Shown here piece after piece: positions 11,386 to 22,980 of a DNA stretch of 64,000 bases; the stretch's first letter is position 1, and each line of letters opens with the position of its first letter. The stretch lies in NCBI GenBank assembly GCA_928212115.1, contig CAKMRJ010005523.1, forward strand, positions 145,248,337 through 145,312,336, written 5' to 3'. The notes beneath the pieces were generated by a model. That model saw nothing but the letters and a program-made list of their open reading frames with translations. It made no database searches and had not been told where the DNA came from. The DNA comes from Lactuca virosa. Its lineage: Eukaryota > Streptophyta > Magnoliopsida > Asterales > Asteraceae. A program made the translations under genes and the position numbers.

Positions 11386-11846
11386 GTGTGTCTTCTCACC
11401 ATACCCATGGGTCTAAGGCACCAAGGTCGACCCATTATATGATTATGTTTATGTGTTAGTCATTTCAGTGATTTGATATGCTATGTGATTGTGTGTTATT
11501 GCATGGAAGTCCTCGGGGGAAGCCCGTGGCATTGGATGTAAGACCATGTTGGGTAGGCCAAGGCATTCCTAGGTAAAGACCATGTGGGGTAGCCCATGAC
11601 ATTGGATGTAAGACCATGTGGGGTAGCCCATGACATTCCTAGGTAAAGACCATCTGGGGTAGCCCATGGCACGAAGGTGTAAGACCCTGGGGGGAGCCCA
11701 CGACATCCTTACAGGTTTATGTATGCATGGATTATGTGTTATATGTAGCTTTTATAGCTAACAGGATGTGTGATATGTGTATTGTGTGTGGTATGCTGTG
11801 GGAAACTCACTAAGCATTTAGCTTACAGGTTGTGGATTTGTTTCAG
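11386..11846 (+). other. Intron-like interval in LTR C
   Basis: The donor-like AGAG/GTGTGT (11382-11391) is a variant of the GTGAGT seen in A and G. The acceptor-like TTTGTTTCAG/GTACTTC (11837-11853) is identical to that in LTR A. Confidence 0.4.
11498..11705 (+). repeat. Tandem array in LTR C, about 35-bp units in 70-bp pairs
   Basis: Alternating units (ATTGGATGTAAGACCATG and ATTCCTAGGTAAAGACCATG) each end in GGGGTAGCCCATG, whose GGG and CCC form a small inverted repeat. The array sits inside the intron-like interval of this LTR, as in LTR A. Confidence 0.8.
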
Positions 11847-12024
11847 GTACTTCAGATCCCAAGGGCAAAGGCTAGGCGTGATGGCGCGACGTGCACTCTC
11901 TCCCAGGCATTTTTATGGACACTCTGAGTTTTTATGGACACTCTGATGTTGGAATAAAAGTTGTATTTGACATATGTTTTGAAAACAATTATGAATTTCT
12001 TTGAAAAAAAATTGGGTCGTTACA

Positions 12025-12596
12025 AAATGATCGGATAGAAAGAGAAGGACGGTGGTGGGGTGGTAGTTTGTGGTTGATTGATGTTCACCGAAGATGCGTC
12101 TAAGAAGAGGAACGAATTTAAGGGATGAGTAGTGGTGGGGTGGTGGTTTCTGGTGAGGTCTTGGTAGCCATTAGTACATATAAATGATAAAAAAAATTAA
12201 AAAATAATAATAAAATGGTGATAGTTTGTTCTTTTTACAAGATCTTTTCTAACGGATTTAGAGCGGAAGGATAGTTGGTGTAATTTTTTGAAACCATGTG
12301 GGTGTTAGTTATCAATTTTTCGAAGTTTGGATCAAAACTGAAAATCTAACCAAACCATAAGGACCAAAACTATAATTTATTCTAGTTTCAATGACTATAT
12401 GTAGCCATCAAATGTGACATTCGTTTCACCCGCTTCTTTCCATATTGTAAAACTCTTTTCCAATAAAAAAACTAAAAATATCCAAAAATAATAATTATGG
12501 TCTAAGTGTATATTCAATAACCTAGTCGATTACTTTTTTGCAAAACAAAACTTCGAACCTTTAAACCAAACTTAAAGGGATAATGACTTAATATAT
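12025..12596. other. Unclassified flank of element C
   Basis: There is no open frame or recognised element. It is AT-rich, with two GGTGGGGTGGT runs at 12050-12145. It is the DNA into which C and the Mutator-like element inserted. Confidence 0.4.
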
Positions 12597-13434
12597 TTTT
12601 TGATTGATAAAATTGTAAAAATGTCCCTGTGGTTTGTCAATTTCTTTAGGTAAGGTCCAAATAAAAGTATATTAGCAAAAAAATCATTACTTGGTGGTTT
12701 TGTTGTGGTTTTGGTCCCTAACTCGTTAAGTTTAACAACTTGACTATTAAGTTTTTGAAAATGACGTATTTACCTCTACGGACCATTTTTACAGTTTTAT
12801 ATTTTTACCAAACTACAAGGATCATTTCTGCAATTTTTCTTTTTCATTTTATTGAATTGTCGTACATTAGTTCTTTTACTTAGTTCTTTCTTATTGAATT
12901 ATTATATATTAATAAATATTATTTTTAATATATTATATTTATATATTAATAAATATTTTTTTTATATTATTATTTTTTTTGAATTAATTCTTTTTTGAAT
13001 TTCTTTTTTATTAGATTAATTATTTTTCACTATATTATTATATATTAATAATTATTAATTTTATTATATTATATTTATATCTTAATAAATATTATTTTAT
13101 TATATTGTTAACTTTTTTAATTTTTTTTAATTTCTTTTTTATTGGATAAATTTTTTTTAATTTTTTTTTAATTTCTTCTTTATTGGATAAATTTTATTAT
13201 TGGATTATTATATATTAATAAATATTTTTTTTTTTTTTAAATATTAATTTTTTCTATTATTAAATATTACTTTATTGTATTATTAAATTTTTTAATTTTT
13301 TTTAAAACTTTTTTATTACGTTAATTCTTTTTATTCGATTATTAGTTTTAATTTATAATTTTTATATATAATAAATATCATTTTATTGGATTAATAATTT
13401 ATAATGTATAAAATTAGTTATTTTTAATTTTATT

Positions 13435-13990
13435 GGTTCCACCACAAAGTCGTCAGAGTACACAAAAGTGTTGCGTCCCATCGTCGAAAATCGGCGGGAC
13501 AACCGCCAATCACCTTTACCGATTGTTCGGCGGAAACCCTACCAACTTGTTACACCCAATGCGGACAATAGCCACCTAAGACAACTACATCACAATCCGT
13601 CACAATCCTTTATACCTGCCAATAAGCCGACCATACTCTGCTACAGGAGGTCCGATCCAAACACTCCTGGTTAGCTCCTCCATTCATTGCTTTCTACCAC
13701 CTTGCGTTGTCGTATCATCTCGCTGGAAATCACCGATCGTTGCCTACAGTCGACTATTCTCGACGAAAACTACACCGGTCGACTACCCACACAATGCGCA
13801 ATAAACCCTAGAAAACATACAGCCTCCAGCCAACCATTCATTACCAATATCGCCATCGATGGCGACAATGTTAAATCGAGGGTTTTCAAACCACCATAGC
13901 CACTACTGGTGGTGACAAGGTTGTAGAACTCGTTATTCGGTACTCGTTCGGCCGAGTGCTGAGTAGCGATTACTCGGATTTGGTAATTCA
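13435..13990. other. GC-richer core of the MULE, possible captured sequence
   Basis: Base composition changes abruptly from nearly pure A/T to mixed sequence with many CG dinucleotides (such as GTCGTCAGAG, CATCGTCGAAAATCGGCGGG). The only open frames are under 75 codons and match nothing I recognise. A captured gene fragment is the natural guess, but it is unproven. Confidence 0.4.
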
Positions 13991-14120
13991 TTTAGAAATA
14001 TTTTTAGGGAAATTATATATGTCAAAACCATAAGTTTATTGAAATATATAACAAATTTAGATACATGTGTGTACACAAAAACTAAAATACACACGATAAT
14101 CTCACTTCGTGAATAATTAA

Positions 14121-14123
14121 TGA

Positions 14124-14154
<31 letters not shown>

Positions 14155-14180
14155 TATATATATATATATATATAATATTT
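14121..14180. repeat. TA microsatellite
   Basis: A long run of TA dinucleotides lies inside the right AT-rich arm of the MULE. Confidence 0.9.
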
Positions 14181-14527
14181 ATTAATATATAATAATCTAA
14201 TAAAAAAATAATACAACAAGAAATACGTTAAAAAAGAATTAATTAAAATAATTATTATACAATAATTCAATAAAATGAAAAAGAAAAATTGCATAATCAG
14301 TGATTGTAGTTTGGTAAAAAGATAAAACTACAGAAATGGTTCCTAGGGGTAAATCTATCATTTTCCAAAAGTTAAGAGCCATGCTGTAAAACTTAACAAG
14401 GTAGGGACCAAAACCACAACAAAACCACCAAATAGGGACCTTTTTTGCTAATAATTTTTTTTGTGGACCTTACCCAAAGAAATTGACAAACCACAAAGAC
14501 CATTTTTGCAATTTTATCTTTTTGATT

Positions 14528-14850
14528 TGTACACATTTGGTCATTGAGTTTTTTTATTTTTTTTTACCCCTTGAACTTGTTAAACTGTACACATTCAGTC
14601 CTTATGACCGTCTACTCCAGGTAAGCCGAAAAAAACTTAATAGTGTAATATATTTCTCACTTTGTATATATTTAGTCCTTAATATTTTTTTTCACTTGTA
14701 GTCCTTAATATTATTTTTGTTGCAAAATAAGTCCTTTTTGTTTTTGAGCACATTCAGTACTTATGACCAATTTCTTTAGGTTTTTTCACATCATTCTATG
14801 TGGAACAGTCATTAATAATGTGTTCGGAGATGTTGATGCTTATAACCACG
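14528..14850. other. Unclassified spacer with repeated TTTAGTCCTTAAT units
   Basis: Variants of CATTYAGTCCTTATGACC and AGTCCTTAATATT recur at about 14595, 14672, 14700 and 14755. No gene is seen. It may be the end of another TIR element, but no partner end was found. Confidence 0.3.
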
Positions 14851-16397
14851 ATTAGGTTGTCAATCCCAACAAATGTTAGGGGTAAAATATAATCCAAAAG
14901 AACACTACTATATTGCACTAAAAAGTAGCACATGATAAGCAGGGTCGATCCACAGAGACACATGGCTAATGTGTATACCTTTTTGCGTAAGGTAATTTAG
15001 TCACCAAGAATAAAAAAAGGAGGGGGGTTTTGTATGTAGCAATTTAAATAAATGAAACAAGGGACAAACAAAGGATTAACTAATTAAACTAAATTCAGAA
15101 TTTTTTAAAGACTCCAACTCTATGTATAATGACTTGCCAATGTGATTCCAAGATGACATGATATTTGTTCAATTCTACCCAAATTGGTACTTGAAAATGT
15201 TAACAAGCTCTAACATTTTCCATTCACCACATTAATTAACCAAAATAAGATCTTTGATTAACCCTAACCCCACTAACCTAATCCAAACAAGCTCTTAGAG
15301 TTAGATTGAAAGATTACATTAAACTTTATGAGAATGTTCCCAAAAAAACATTCAATAATCCTCACAAGCTCGGAAGCGTAAGAATGTGTGAATATGATTT
15401 GCACTAGATTTATTCAAAAGAATTCAATTTAGTGCTTGTTACATGCTCTATTTCACAAAACAATTACGGATTTTGCAAAATAGATAATTTGAATGATCCA
15501 ACCCTAATTCAAATGGCCAATAAGAACTAAAATTAAAATTGAACATTCGATTGAAACGAAATCAAATTCACCAGATAGAAATTAGAAACAAACATCAAAT
15601 CACATGATTGAAATCACAAGTAAAAGTCAAGACATAAAGTTGGAGAAACTAGGGTTCTAGCCACACAAGACTAGAACAATTAACAAGTCTAGAAAAGATG
15701 AAATAATCCACATACGAGACTTACAAAACTAAAGACAAATGTTTCCAAATAATTACAATCGATACCTTGCAAAAACCTTCGAAATTGCTCTTCTCCCGTG
15801 CTCTGGAAAATGAAGTATCCGTGTGTAATGTCCCCAATCCCGTAATATGAAAGATAGGAAAAACTGCTAAAAGTTAGTTTTTGGGCAGAACACCCCCGAT
15901 GTCGAAATAGAGTAAATCAACACGGGTCGTGTTGGGTGGAAATATGCAAGCCGTCATTAGGTCTTCTACCAAAGTACAATGTTTAAAAAACGCTTAACTG
16001 GACCAACACGGCCCGTGTCAAAATAGGCTAAACTGACACGGGTCGTGTTCAGCATGGTCAACGGCGTCTTCTTGGTCAAACACGACCCATGCTTATTTTT
16101 AGTGCAAATCCAACACGCCCCGTGTTTTCTCCTGCTTCTAGGTCCAATCTTGATTTTTCCAACTTTTCTGTTTTGCATCCAGTCATCCCGGAATCATCAC
16201 CCATGCTTCCCGGCACCTCCCAAAGTGCGTTTCAACCTCCAGTTTACCTGAAAAGACCATAAAAGCATGCAAATAAGGTTGTTCTAGAGACTAACATGAC
16301 TTTGATGAAATGCAAGAAAAATGAAAAACAACTATGCTAAATGGATGCACAAAAGGGACTAAAAGGTGTGCAAAAAGGTGCAAAAAATGCACCTAAT
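14851..16397 (-). repeat. LTR of antisense element J
   Basis: Just right of 16397 lies TCTCCCCAAGCTTAGACC, the reverse complement of a purine tract and flank (GGTCTAAGCTTGGGGAGA) typical of plant Gypsy Tat-like and non-autonomous elements. This puts an antisense LTR to its left. The left end is ATTAGGTTGTC and the right end GCACCTAAT, so the borders are ATTAGG...CCTAAT rather than TG...CA. Near the left end AGGGTCGATCCACAGAGACA is the reverse of the motif seen in LTR B. ACACGGGYCGTGT-type palindromes lie at 15919-15933, 16006-16018, 16035-16050 and 16112-16127. Confidence 0.55.
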
Positions 16398-16620
16398 AAA
16401 TCTCCCCAAGCTTAGACCTTTCTTGTCCTCAAGAAAGAACAAGAATCGGACGAAACAAGACGATTTCTAGATGGAAAAAGGAAACATAGAACAAAAGGGG
16501 ACAGAAAGATCCTAAAAGCTAAGAACGAATGCATGCAATGAAAACCATGAAAAGGAAATAAATATACAAAAGAATCTTAAGAAAAATGAACCGAAGAAAA
16601 ATTGAAAAACACAAATATAT

Positions 16621-16683
<63 letters not shown>

Positions 16684-17768
16684 TTTTTTATACGATATGA
16701 CTTTACATCAATGGGGCTTCAATCACTAATACCTAGGCGACCATCCTGCTACCTTTCATGTATCACAGACTCCCAAAGTGAGGAAGACCACGAAACGGTG
16801 TAACCCAATAATCCAACCATAGTTTTATTTAAAATTTATACCTTAATTAGTTTTGTGAGCGAAAATAACACAGTCCAGGATCTCATGTCCTTAAGACTAG
16901 ATAGTCAAGAATCATAATCGACGCGTCCTTAAGAACCCGTCATGGCAAATCAGCTTCCGCTGAAGCAGTGAGCGACTGTGAGCCCACCCGAAGGGGCCCA
17001 ACTCCTATGATTTCACTTTTTTCGAGAGCCACAAGTATCATATCACACAGTTCTTCATTCACCGGATTTGACTTTAAGATGGCTTTTGATTTGATTAAAC
17101 TTGGATTTGTATCTTCGTTTTAAGCTTGAGTTCTTCAATCAACTTTTTGAATTTCTTAAAATTTCTTCGATTGAGTGCTTGAAATTTTGATTTGGGTACT
17201 GGATATGACACATGTACCCTTTCTTACCTATTGACTGTGTGGATTTGAAACTTAAGCTCTCTGTTACTGCGAGGGTAACACGTGTCAACAAATAGGTCCG
17301 TGATCTGTGGGTCCAGAGTTGTCGATAAAGATTCTTTTTAAACATTCGCCAGATCTATGGGTCCAGAGTTGTCGATAAAGATTCTTTTTAAACATTCAAA
17401 AGCAAATCATCTCACTGGAAGGTGGTGGAGGATAATAGTCAGATCGGGTAAGAGTCCAAAACAGTCACAAGTGCACACTAATTGAATTTTTAAGAAAAAT
17501 ATGAACGATTAAAGATATGGAAAAAATTTACCAAATCGTTCTTGGAGCCTTGCACTTGGTGGTGAGAACCTCCTCTTTAACCTCCCCAAGCTTGCCTACA
17601 TGAAGTATCAAGCCCAAAAGCACAAAAAAATTGTCAAAGTTTCAGACCTAGGGGTTCTTGGAAGAGAGAAATTGTTTTAGGGGTGAGTTATGGGTGAATG
17701 GTGTGATAACAACTGTGTTTGACACTTAACTCAATTTTTTTGCTGCTGCGTGAACGCGGCCCGTGTTT
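16398..17768 (-). mobile_element. Internal flank of element J, non-coding
   Basis: No open frame above 70 codons. It holds a TA microsatellite (16617-16682), a 50-bp direct duplication (17302-17397) and another GCGGCCCGTGT-like motif near 17755 that links it to LTR J. The right limit, where LTR E begins, is approximate. Confidence 0.4.
17302..17397. repeat. 50-bp tandem duplication
   Basis: Two near-identical copies (17302-17351 and 17352-17397) differ at about one base: GATCTGTGGGTCC against GATCTATGGGTCC. Confidence 0.85.
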
Positions 17769-17889
17769 GTAACAAACTGTTACTTTCTGAGTCAACAAAA
17801 GTCAAATCCGATAAATAAAATTCTAGTCTTTATTTATTTCTTTAAGTTCGTAAAGATTAGAAAATAATTTAAATTATATAAATGAAGTT

Positions 17890-17897
17890 TATATAAG
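17890..17897 (+). promoter_or_regulatory. Probable TATA box of LTR E
   Basis: TATATAAG lies about 20 bp upstream of the N1 insertion point, so the presumed start site of E was separated from its promoter by N1. Confidence 0.45.
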
Positions 17898-17919
17898 TTT
17901 TCGGAATCAAGAACACTCG

Positions 17920-18304
17920 TGTTGGTGCATGGAAATGCTCCACAAATAATGAGTGTTTATTATGTTGTATTTTTCCTTTATTGTATTTATGGTGTAAATA
18001 CTCTCCCTCCTATCTAAAGGGAGAGTTGGTCATTTATTTAAAAAAAGCTAGCTCATTTTACTTTTCTTAGAGATTACTTTTCTTACAATGTAATCCTAGA
18101 GAGAGAAGTGTGGGTTCTCCCACCCAGGGAGAGTTTCTCTCCCACCATGTTCTTCATGCAATATTATGATTATTCTCTCTTTGTTCTTGGTCTCTTTTTA
18201 TGAACTCATAATATGTTCTTCGTGTTCATACTTCCAAAAACACGATTAATCTCGAGATATCTTTCTTCCGCACTCACCGTTCGTTAAAAAAATGGGTCTC
18301 TACA
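17920..18304 (+). repeat. 5' LTR of N1
   Basis: TGTTGGTGCATGG...CTCTACA, 385 bp. The TATA box position reads TATCTAAA (18011-18018), whereas the 3' LTR has TATATAAA. A sequence able to fold back, GGGTTCTCCCACCC, lies near 18110. Confidence 0.95.
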
Positions 18305-18306
18305 AT

Positions 18307-18318
18307 TGGTATCAGAGC
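18307..18318 (+). other. PBS of N1
   Basis: TGGTATCAGAGC, an exact complement of the plant initiator-Met tRNA 3' end, two bases after the LTR. Confidence 0.9.
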
Positions 18319-21139
18319 TGTACCTTGAAGATCTCACGATTAGTTCAAGGGAACGACTCCCGTTCGGTGATTGTCTTGTGATTTTTCCGTGTTTCTGCAA
18401 GAAAAAAAAAATTCGGGTTTCAAACCGGAATTTTTTGTATGAGTTCGTTCTTAGTTCTATTTTCTGGGTGATTCTATCTTAGTAAAATAAATTGTTGCTG
18501 CTGCTGCTCGTTCTATTTATTGCTGGAAGAAGATGTTTTTAAAAGTTATTATTTTTTTGCTGTTGAAGAAATGAAGAAAAATGGGAGAATAAATTAATTT
18601 TGTGGTCTCCAAATTGTTAAAGAATTTGCTCCAGGAGTTCTCTTTTTCTTGGATGTGAAGACACAAAGATTAATGGGCTTATTATTCATGAAGAAAGTGG
18701 AGAATTTCTTTTGAAGACTTTTTCCCATCACTTTTTCTCATCATAAGAGGTAGTATCTTCATATATCTCAATTTTAAATTGTTGTTGTGGATCTTTGATT
18801 TGAAGAAATTTGGACGTATTATTTGTTTGCAAAAAGCATATTGTCCTTGTTACTCTTTTGGGTAAAGAGTGCTCCACTGTTTACTCCCTCAAAAAGACAA
18901 AAACCATGTGACATTGTCCTTTCCCATCACCTTTTGTCCTTAAAAACCCCCTGCACACTCTTCTTTTTGCCTTCCCAAGACCCACCTTTGACTTAGAATG
19001 CTTTATAAAAAGATTCCCTTATTAAAATATGAATAAATGGCCTTTGCGGTACCATTTTTCATGAAAAAATAGCATTTTTCGTCACCTGTTCAGCCCTTTC
19101 CGGACCCCCGAACCGCAGCCAAAAACTGCCTACCGGAGTCCCCTTAGAAGCCTACCCGCAGCCACTTCTTAGCCTTGATCTGAGGTCCTCTTAGGTCCTA
19201 TCCGCAGCCTCGGATGACTGCCGATGGACCGCATCCACCTTCCTTGATGATGAACCGCAGTCAGACCGCAACCATCCTTCCCAGCTCGGACCGCAGTGCT
19301 CCTTCTCCGGTTCGGACAGCAATAGCCTTCGCTTCATCCGTAGCCATCTAGACCGCATTGTCTGCTCGCGCCTACCGCTACTTCGCACCGCAGTCTAGTT
19401 GCTCCTCAGCTACCGCAGCCAGCTATACCCCATCAGCAGCCCAGCTCCCTCGTCCGCACCCAAGACCCCCACCTTCCCCTCTGATCCGCAATCACCTCAA
19501 CCCGCAATCACCTCCTACCGCAACCACCATACACCCGCAACCCTCCTGACTTCAGCCCCTCCCCTCCTTCTCCTTTAGCTCTTCAGCCTCCTTCCCCTCC
19601 TCCTTCCTTCTTCCTTCAGCCCCTCCCTCCTCCTTCTCCCCTCCTCCTTTCCTCCTTCTTTTTCCTCCCCTCCCCTCCTTTTGCCCCCTTCTTTTTTTTA
19701 AAAACCCTCTTTTTTCAAGACTTTATTTTTTTTATTCAGATTTTTTCTGCATTATTTTTTTTAATTAAATTTTTTTTTCAGCCAACTTTTTTTTTATTCA
19801 GCTAATTATTTTTTTTAACACCAATTTTTTTTTTTATTAAAACCAATTATTTTTTTTCACCAATAATTTTTTTAATACTAATTTTTGCCACAACCGAACC
19901 TTGGATTGTCACATTGGTTCATTTCATGCCGGTTATTATTGGAAGAATACTCTTACCGCAGTCGGACTTCATATTATTTTTTGTGATGCTTGCATCGCAA
20001 CGGCGATTGATCAACAAAGTTGTTTCGCATTCTTCACTTTATGGGATATTATGACTTGGCGCTCTTGATTTTTGGGTGACGAATCATGTATCTTGAGCAT
20101 GTGGAATTTACTCTCTATTGAAGACCACTTCAAGTGTTCCGGCACCGCAGTTTGGATATTTGGATATATTTTTGGCACAACAGATTATTCTCAACACAGC
20201 TTCAGCAACTATGTCACCCGCCTCCTCATGACCGCAAGCGTTTCTCTTTTACTCTGTCTCGTTTCTTATCGAGACCCTTCATACATCTAGGGAGAGCTTC
20301 TCTATTAGCTCTTGGTATCCGACACTCTCCATCCGATGATTGTTGATTTTTGATTTTTGATATCCGGTCAATCAAACATAGGGAGAGAATATCATCCGGA
20401 TTTGGTTATTATGATTGTTTGAGTTTGGATTTTGAAGACTTCTGAAGACGATTATTTATTTAGTGATGCGATGTAGCACTTCTTTTTGGTCTTTATGGAT
20501 CAAATTTTTGGCATTACTCGATGTTTTCCGATTTAAATTATTTATTATTCAGACTCTACCACAGGATGATTTTGTATTCGCATCCGGTTCAGATCTTATG
20601 GTTTCAAGAGTTTGGATTTGTGATATGTTGAAGACGAAGATTATTTTGGCAATGTGACGTGACACTTATTTTTGGTCCTTGGATCAAATTTTCGGCATTG
20701 CTGGACCATATTTTTGGACTCACATTATTTTTATCCGGACTTCATTTTATGGATGCTTCACATTTTTAGCAGGTTATTCTTTGAAGAATTTCAGTGTATT
20801 ATGATTCGAGAACTCGACATGTTTTTCAGACTTTTGAAGCCGAAGTGTTTCTTTTATTGGATCTTCTACTTGCTCATGGTGACCTCCTTCTTCGGGTGAT
20901 TATGACTGGTTTGAAGATTTGGATCTTATTTTTTCTGCTTCATTGGTTGTGCTTTGAAGCCGAAGACCTTCATTTCAGAGATTCATGACCAGTTTCAGAC
21001 TTCACAGACACTTCAGAGTTTCAGAGACATTTCAACACTTGATTTCATTTTATTACCACACTTGCTAGTCGGATTACTGTATTATAGCCTTATATCACTT
21101 ATTGGATCTCTCATCATTTGTAAGCATTTAGGGAGAGAA
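18319..21139 (+). other. Non-coding interior of N1
   Basis: Longest open frames are about 80 codons with no domain. 19100-19560 is rich in the motif ACCGCAG/CCGCAAC (roughly twenty copies). A nearly pure C/T tract follows (19545-19700), then A/T-rich DNA, then loosely repeated blocks around GACACTTATTTTTGGTC (20470 and 20660). Confidence 0.8.
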
Positions 21140-21525
21140 TGTTGGTGCATGGAAATGCTCCACAAATAATGAGTGTTTTATTAGGTTGTATTTTCCCTTT
21201 ATTGTATTTATGGTGTAAATATTCTCCCTCCTATATAAAGGGAGAGTTGGTCATTTATTTAAAAAAGCTAGCTCATTTTACTTTTCTTAAAGATTACTTT
21301 TCTTACAATGTAATCCTAGAGAGAGAAGTGGTGGGTTCTCCCACCCAGGGAGAGTTTCTCTCCCACCATGTTCTTCATGCAATATTATGATTATTCTCTC
21401 TTTGTTCTTGGTCTCTTTTTATGAACTCATAATATGTTCTTCGTGTTCATACTTCCAAAAACACGATTAATCTCGAGATATCTTTCTTCCGCACTCACCG
21501 TTCATTATAAAAATGGGTCTCTACA
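21140..21525 (+). repeat. 3' LTR of N1
   Basis: 386 bp, very similar to the 5' copy, with an intact TATATAAA at 21232-21239. Confidence 0.95.
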
Positions 21526-21530
21526 ACTCG

Positions 21531-22980
21531 AAAAACCAAAGTATTTCCCTCGAAACCGCAAATCTCATGACAGCAAACTGTTTGTGGTCGAAAACTCTGT
21601 GTGCGGCCGAAAACCCTGTTTGCGGCCGAAATCTCTCTTTGCGGCCGAAAACCCAACCAGATATATTGGTTTCATCCGAAAACTTAGTCATTTTCTCACT
21701 TTTTCACTCGAAAACACTCCTAATTCTCTCTCTCAAGTATCATCCAAGAACACTCATATCTTCAAGAACAATCCTTTGAGTCTTCATATTTTTCACCAAG
21801 AACATCAAGAACACCAAGAACGGCCTTCAAATCTTCAAGTCTCCAAGTGACTGAAAATAGCTCAGGACCGCAAACCGTTCACGGTCGAGAACCGTTTTAG
21901 GCCGAAAACTCCTTGGATCCGAAAACCCTTCATTACTTGTGCAATTTTCGGCAACATATTCTAACACAAAAACAAGTCTTTTCTAACACTTTAATTAATG
22001 GTTTCGCTAATTTAAATACAATTATGTGTTTAAATATTATTAGGATACCGTTGGTTCGGCGTACATCAAATCGAGGGTCATCTTTCCAGTCTCGCTGTCC
22101 AGCATGTACACATAAACAACTGTGAGTTCATACCCCTACATTTTCACTGTTTTTAATGTTTTCAGGGGGGGGGGGGATACAAGTAAAACACAATGATTTT
22201 TGTGTTTTTTATATAAACGATTTCAAACAGATTAAAAACTTTTGCAATTGATACCAACCGAGAAATCACTACATTTTATAAAAATATTCAGATATTTTTA
22301 TCCCTTTTGTAACATGCTGAGCATCAGGGTAGTTTTTCAACATACAACCATAATTGCAAAGTTTCAGTACAATACATAACATACAATCAAACTATGGTCG
22401 ATATAGTTTGGGAACATTACAAAACTTTTACAGAATTCAATACATGAAACGAGAACATACATACAAACTATAATAGGTATAGTTTGGGATACATTACATG
22501 GTTTTACTAATTCAAGAGATTTATACAGAAACGAACATATAAACTATGGTATATATAGTTTATGGTATACAATACTATCTTCCGAATACAAGAGTACAAT
22601 ACTAAATAATTATTTAAGTATAATTATTTTTATTCTACAAGTTATACATATAATTTCAAGTACAAGAGAACACTACAACACTACACGTAAACTAGTTAAT
22701 ACAGGGTTGTGAGGCACTACTTCAAATGTATCCACCAGGGTACGAAACTAAATCCTATACAATATAACCAGAGTCTCCTGGAGGGAGAGCATGAGATTTG
22801 TGTATAGATCTATACGAGACTGACAATCCCACACCTGAACTGCTAGCTACAGTTAGGCCGGCAGGCCTGGGGTGACAAATGTTATAACGTTTCCGATGCC
22901 TGAAGAAGGTCATAGAGGTCACTAGGTCATATCAAGCATGGTTATACGAAACTCACAACACTATAAACTAAAACATTTGT
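21531..22980 (+). repeat. Middle part of LTR E
   Basis: Contains repeated GCGGCCGAAAAC-like motifs (21575-21650, and again near 21895). The donor-like ACT/GTGAGTTC is at 22122, a run of 12 G at 22165-22176, and three inverted motifs AAACTAT...ATAGTTT at 22389-22409, 22465-22485 and 22541-22561. It ends at the TTTGT target duplication of H. Confidence 0.7.

Larger units (their letters stand above)
5116..12024 (+). mobile_element. Chromovirus-type Gypsy element C, 5' truncated
   Basis: Order: leader (5116-5585), gag, protease, RT, RNase H, integrase, chromodomain, PPT (10148-10162, AAGTGGGGGAGAGT) and 3' LTR (10163-12024). A chromodomain after integrase places it in the chromoviruses, probably the Tekay/Del group. 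The 5' LTR and PBS are missing at the junction with B. The leader shares TTCCTGTTCCTTGTTTGGTT with the leader of element E (36605), which supports the reading that B interrupts C's leader. Many stops and frameshifts make it non-autonomous today. Confidence 0.8.
10163..12024 (+). repeat. 3' LTR of element C (1862 bp)
   Basis: It begins TGTAACAC after the polypurine tract and ends GGTCGTTACA, so it has TG...CA borders. It contains a TATA box at 10376, GTACGC palindromes, a tandem array and the intron-like interval 11386-11846. AAATG follows and would be the target duplication, but its partner is not visible. Confidence 0.8.
12606..14518. mobile_element. Mutator-like element with long TIRs and 9-bp TSD
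   Basis: The ends are inverted copies starting GATAAAATTG. Similarity holds for about 280 bp (12606-12885 against 14518-14240) and continues weakly through AT-rich DNA. The flanks are the exact 9-bp direct repeat TTTTTGATT at 12597-12605 and 14519-14527, the length made by MULE transposases. No transposase is encoded, so the element is non-autonomous. The central part is clearly richer in G+C than the TIRs, as in Pack-MULEs. Confidence 0.9.
17920..21525 (+). mobile_element. Complete non-autonomous LTR element N1 (3606 bp)
   Basis: Both LTRs (17920-18304 and 21140-21525) have TG...CA borders. The 5-bp target duplication ACTCG is perfect (17915-17919 and 21526-21530). There is a PBS (TGGTATCAGAGC, 18307-18318) and a purine tract TTTAGGGAGAGAA directly before the 3' LTR. 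The LTRs differ at only about a dozen places by eye, so insertion is fairly young. The 2.8-kb interior has no gag or pol. The PBS, 5-bp TSD and short LTRs fit a LARD-like Copia derivative, but the superfamily is not proven. Confidence 0.9.

Noticed and set aside
13468..13899. Short frames in the MULE core as a possible gene.
   Set aside because: Under 75 codons each, no start context or recognised product. Kept only as possibly captured DNA.
17769..17780. Exact left border of LTR E.
   Set aside because: TGTAACAAACTG is a candidate, but it does not match the K border TGTGACACC and no target duplication is visible, so it is given as approximate only.
20072..21169. Series of 60-85-codon frames in N1.
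   Set aside because: Phe/Leu-rich chance frames in T-rich DNA. No gag or pol motif, and they change frame every few hundred bases.
21434..21850. A 138-codon frame across the N1 3' LTR and LTR E.
   Set aside because: It crosses the N1/E junction and uses leader-like sequence with GCGGCCGAAAAC repeats; no domain.
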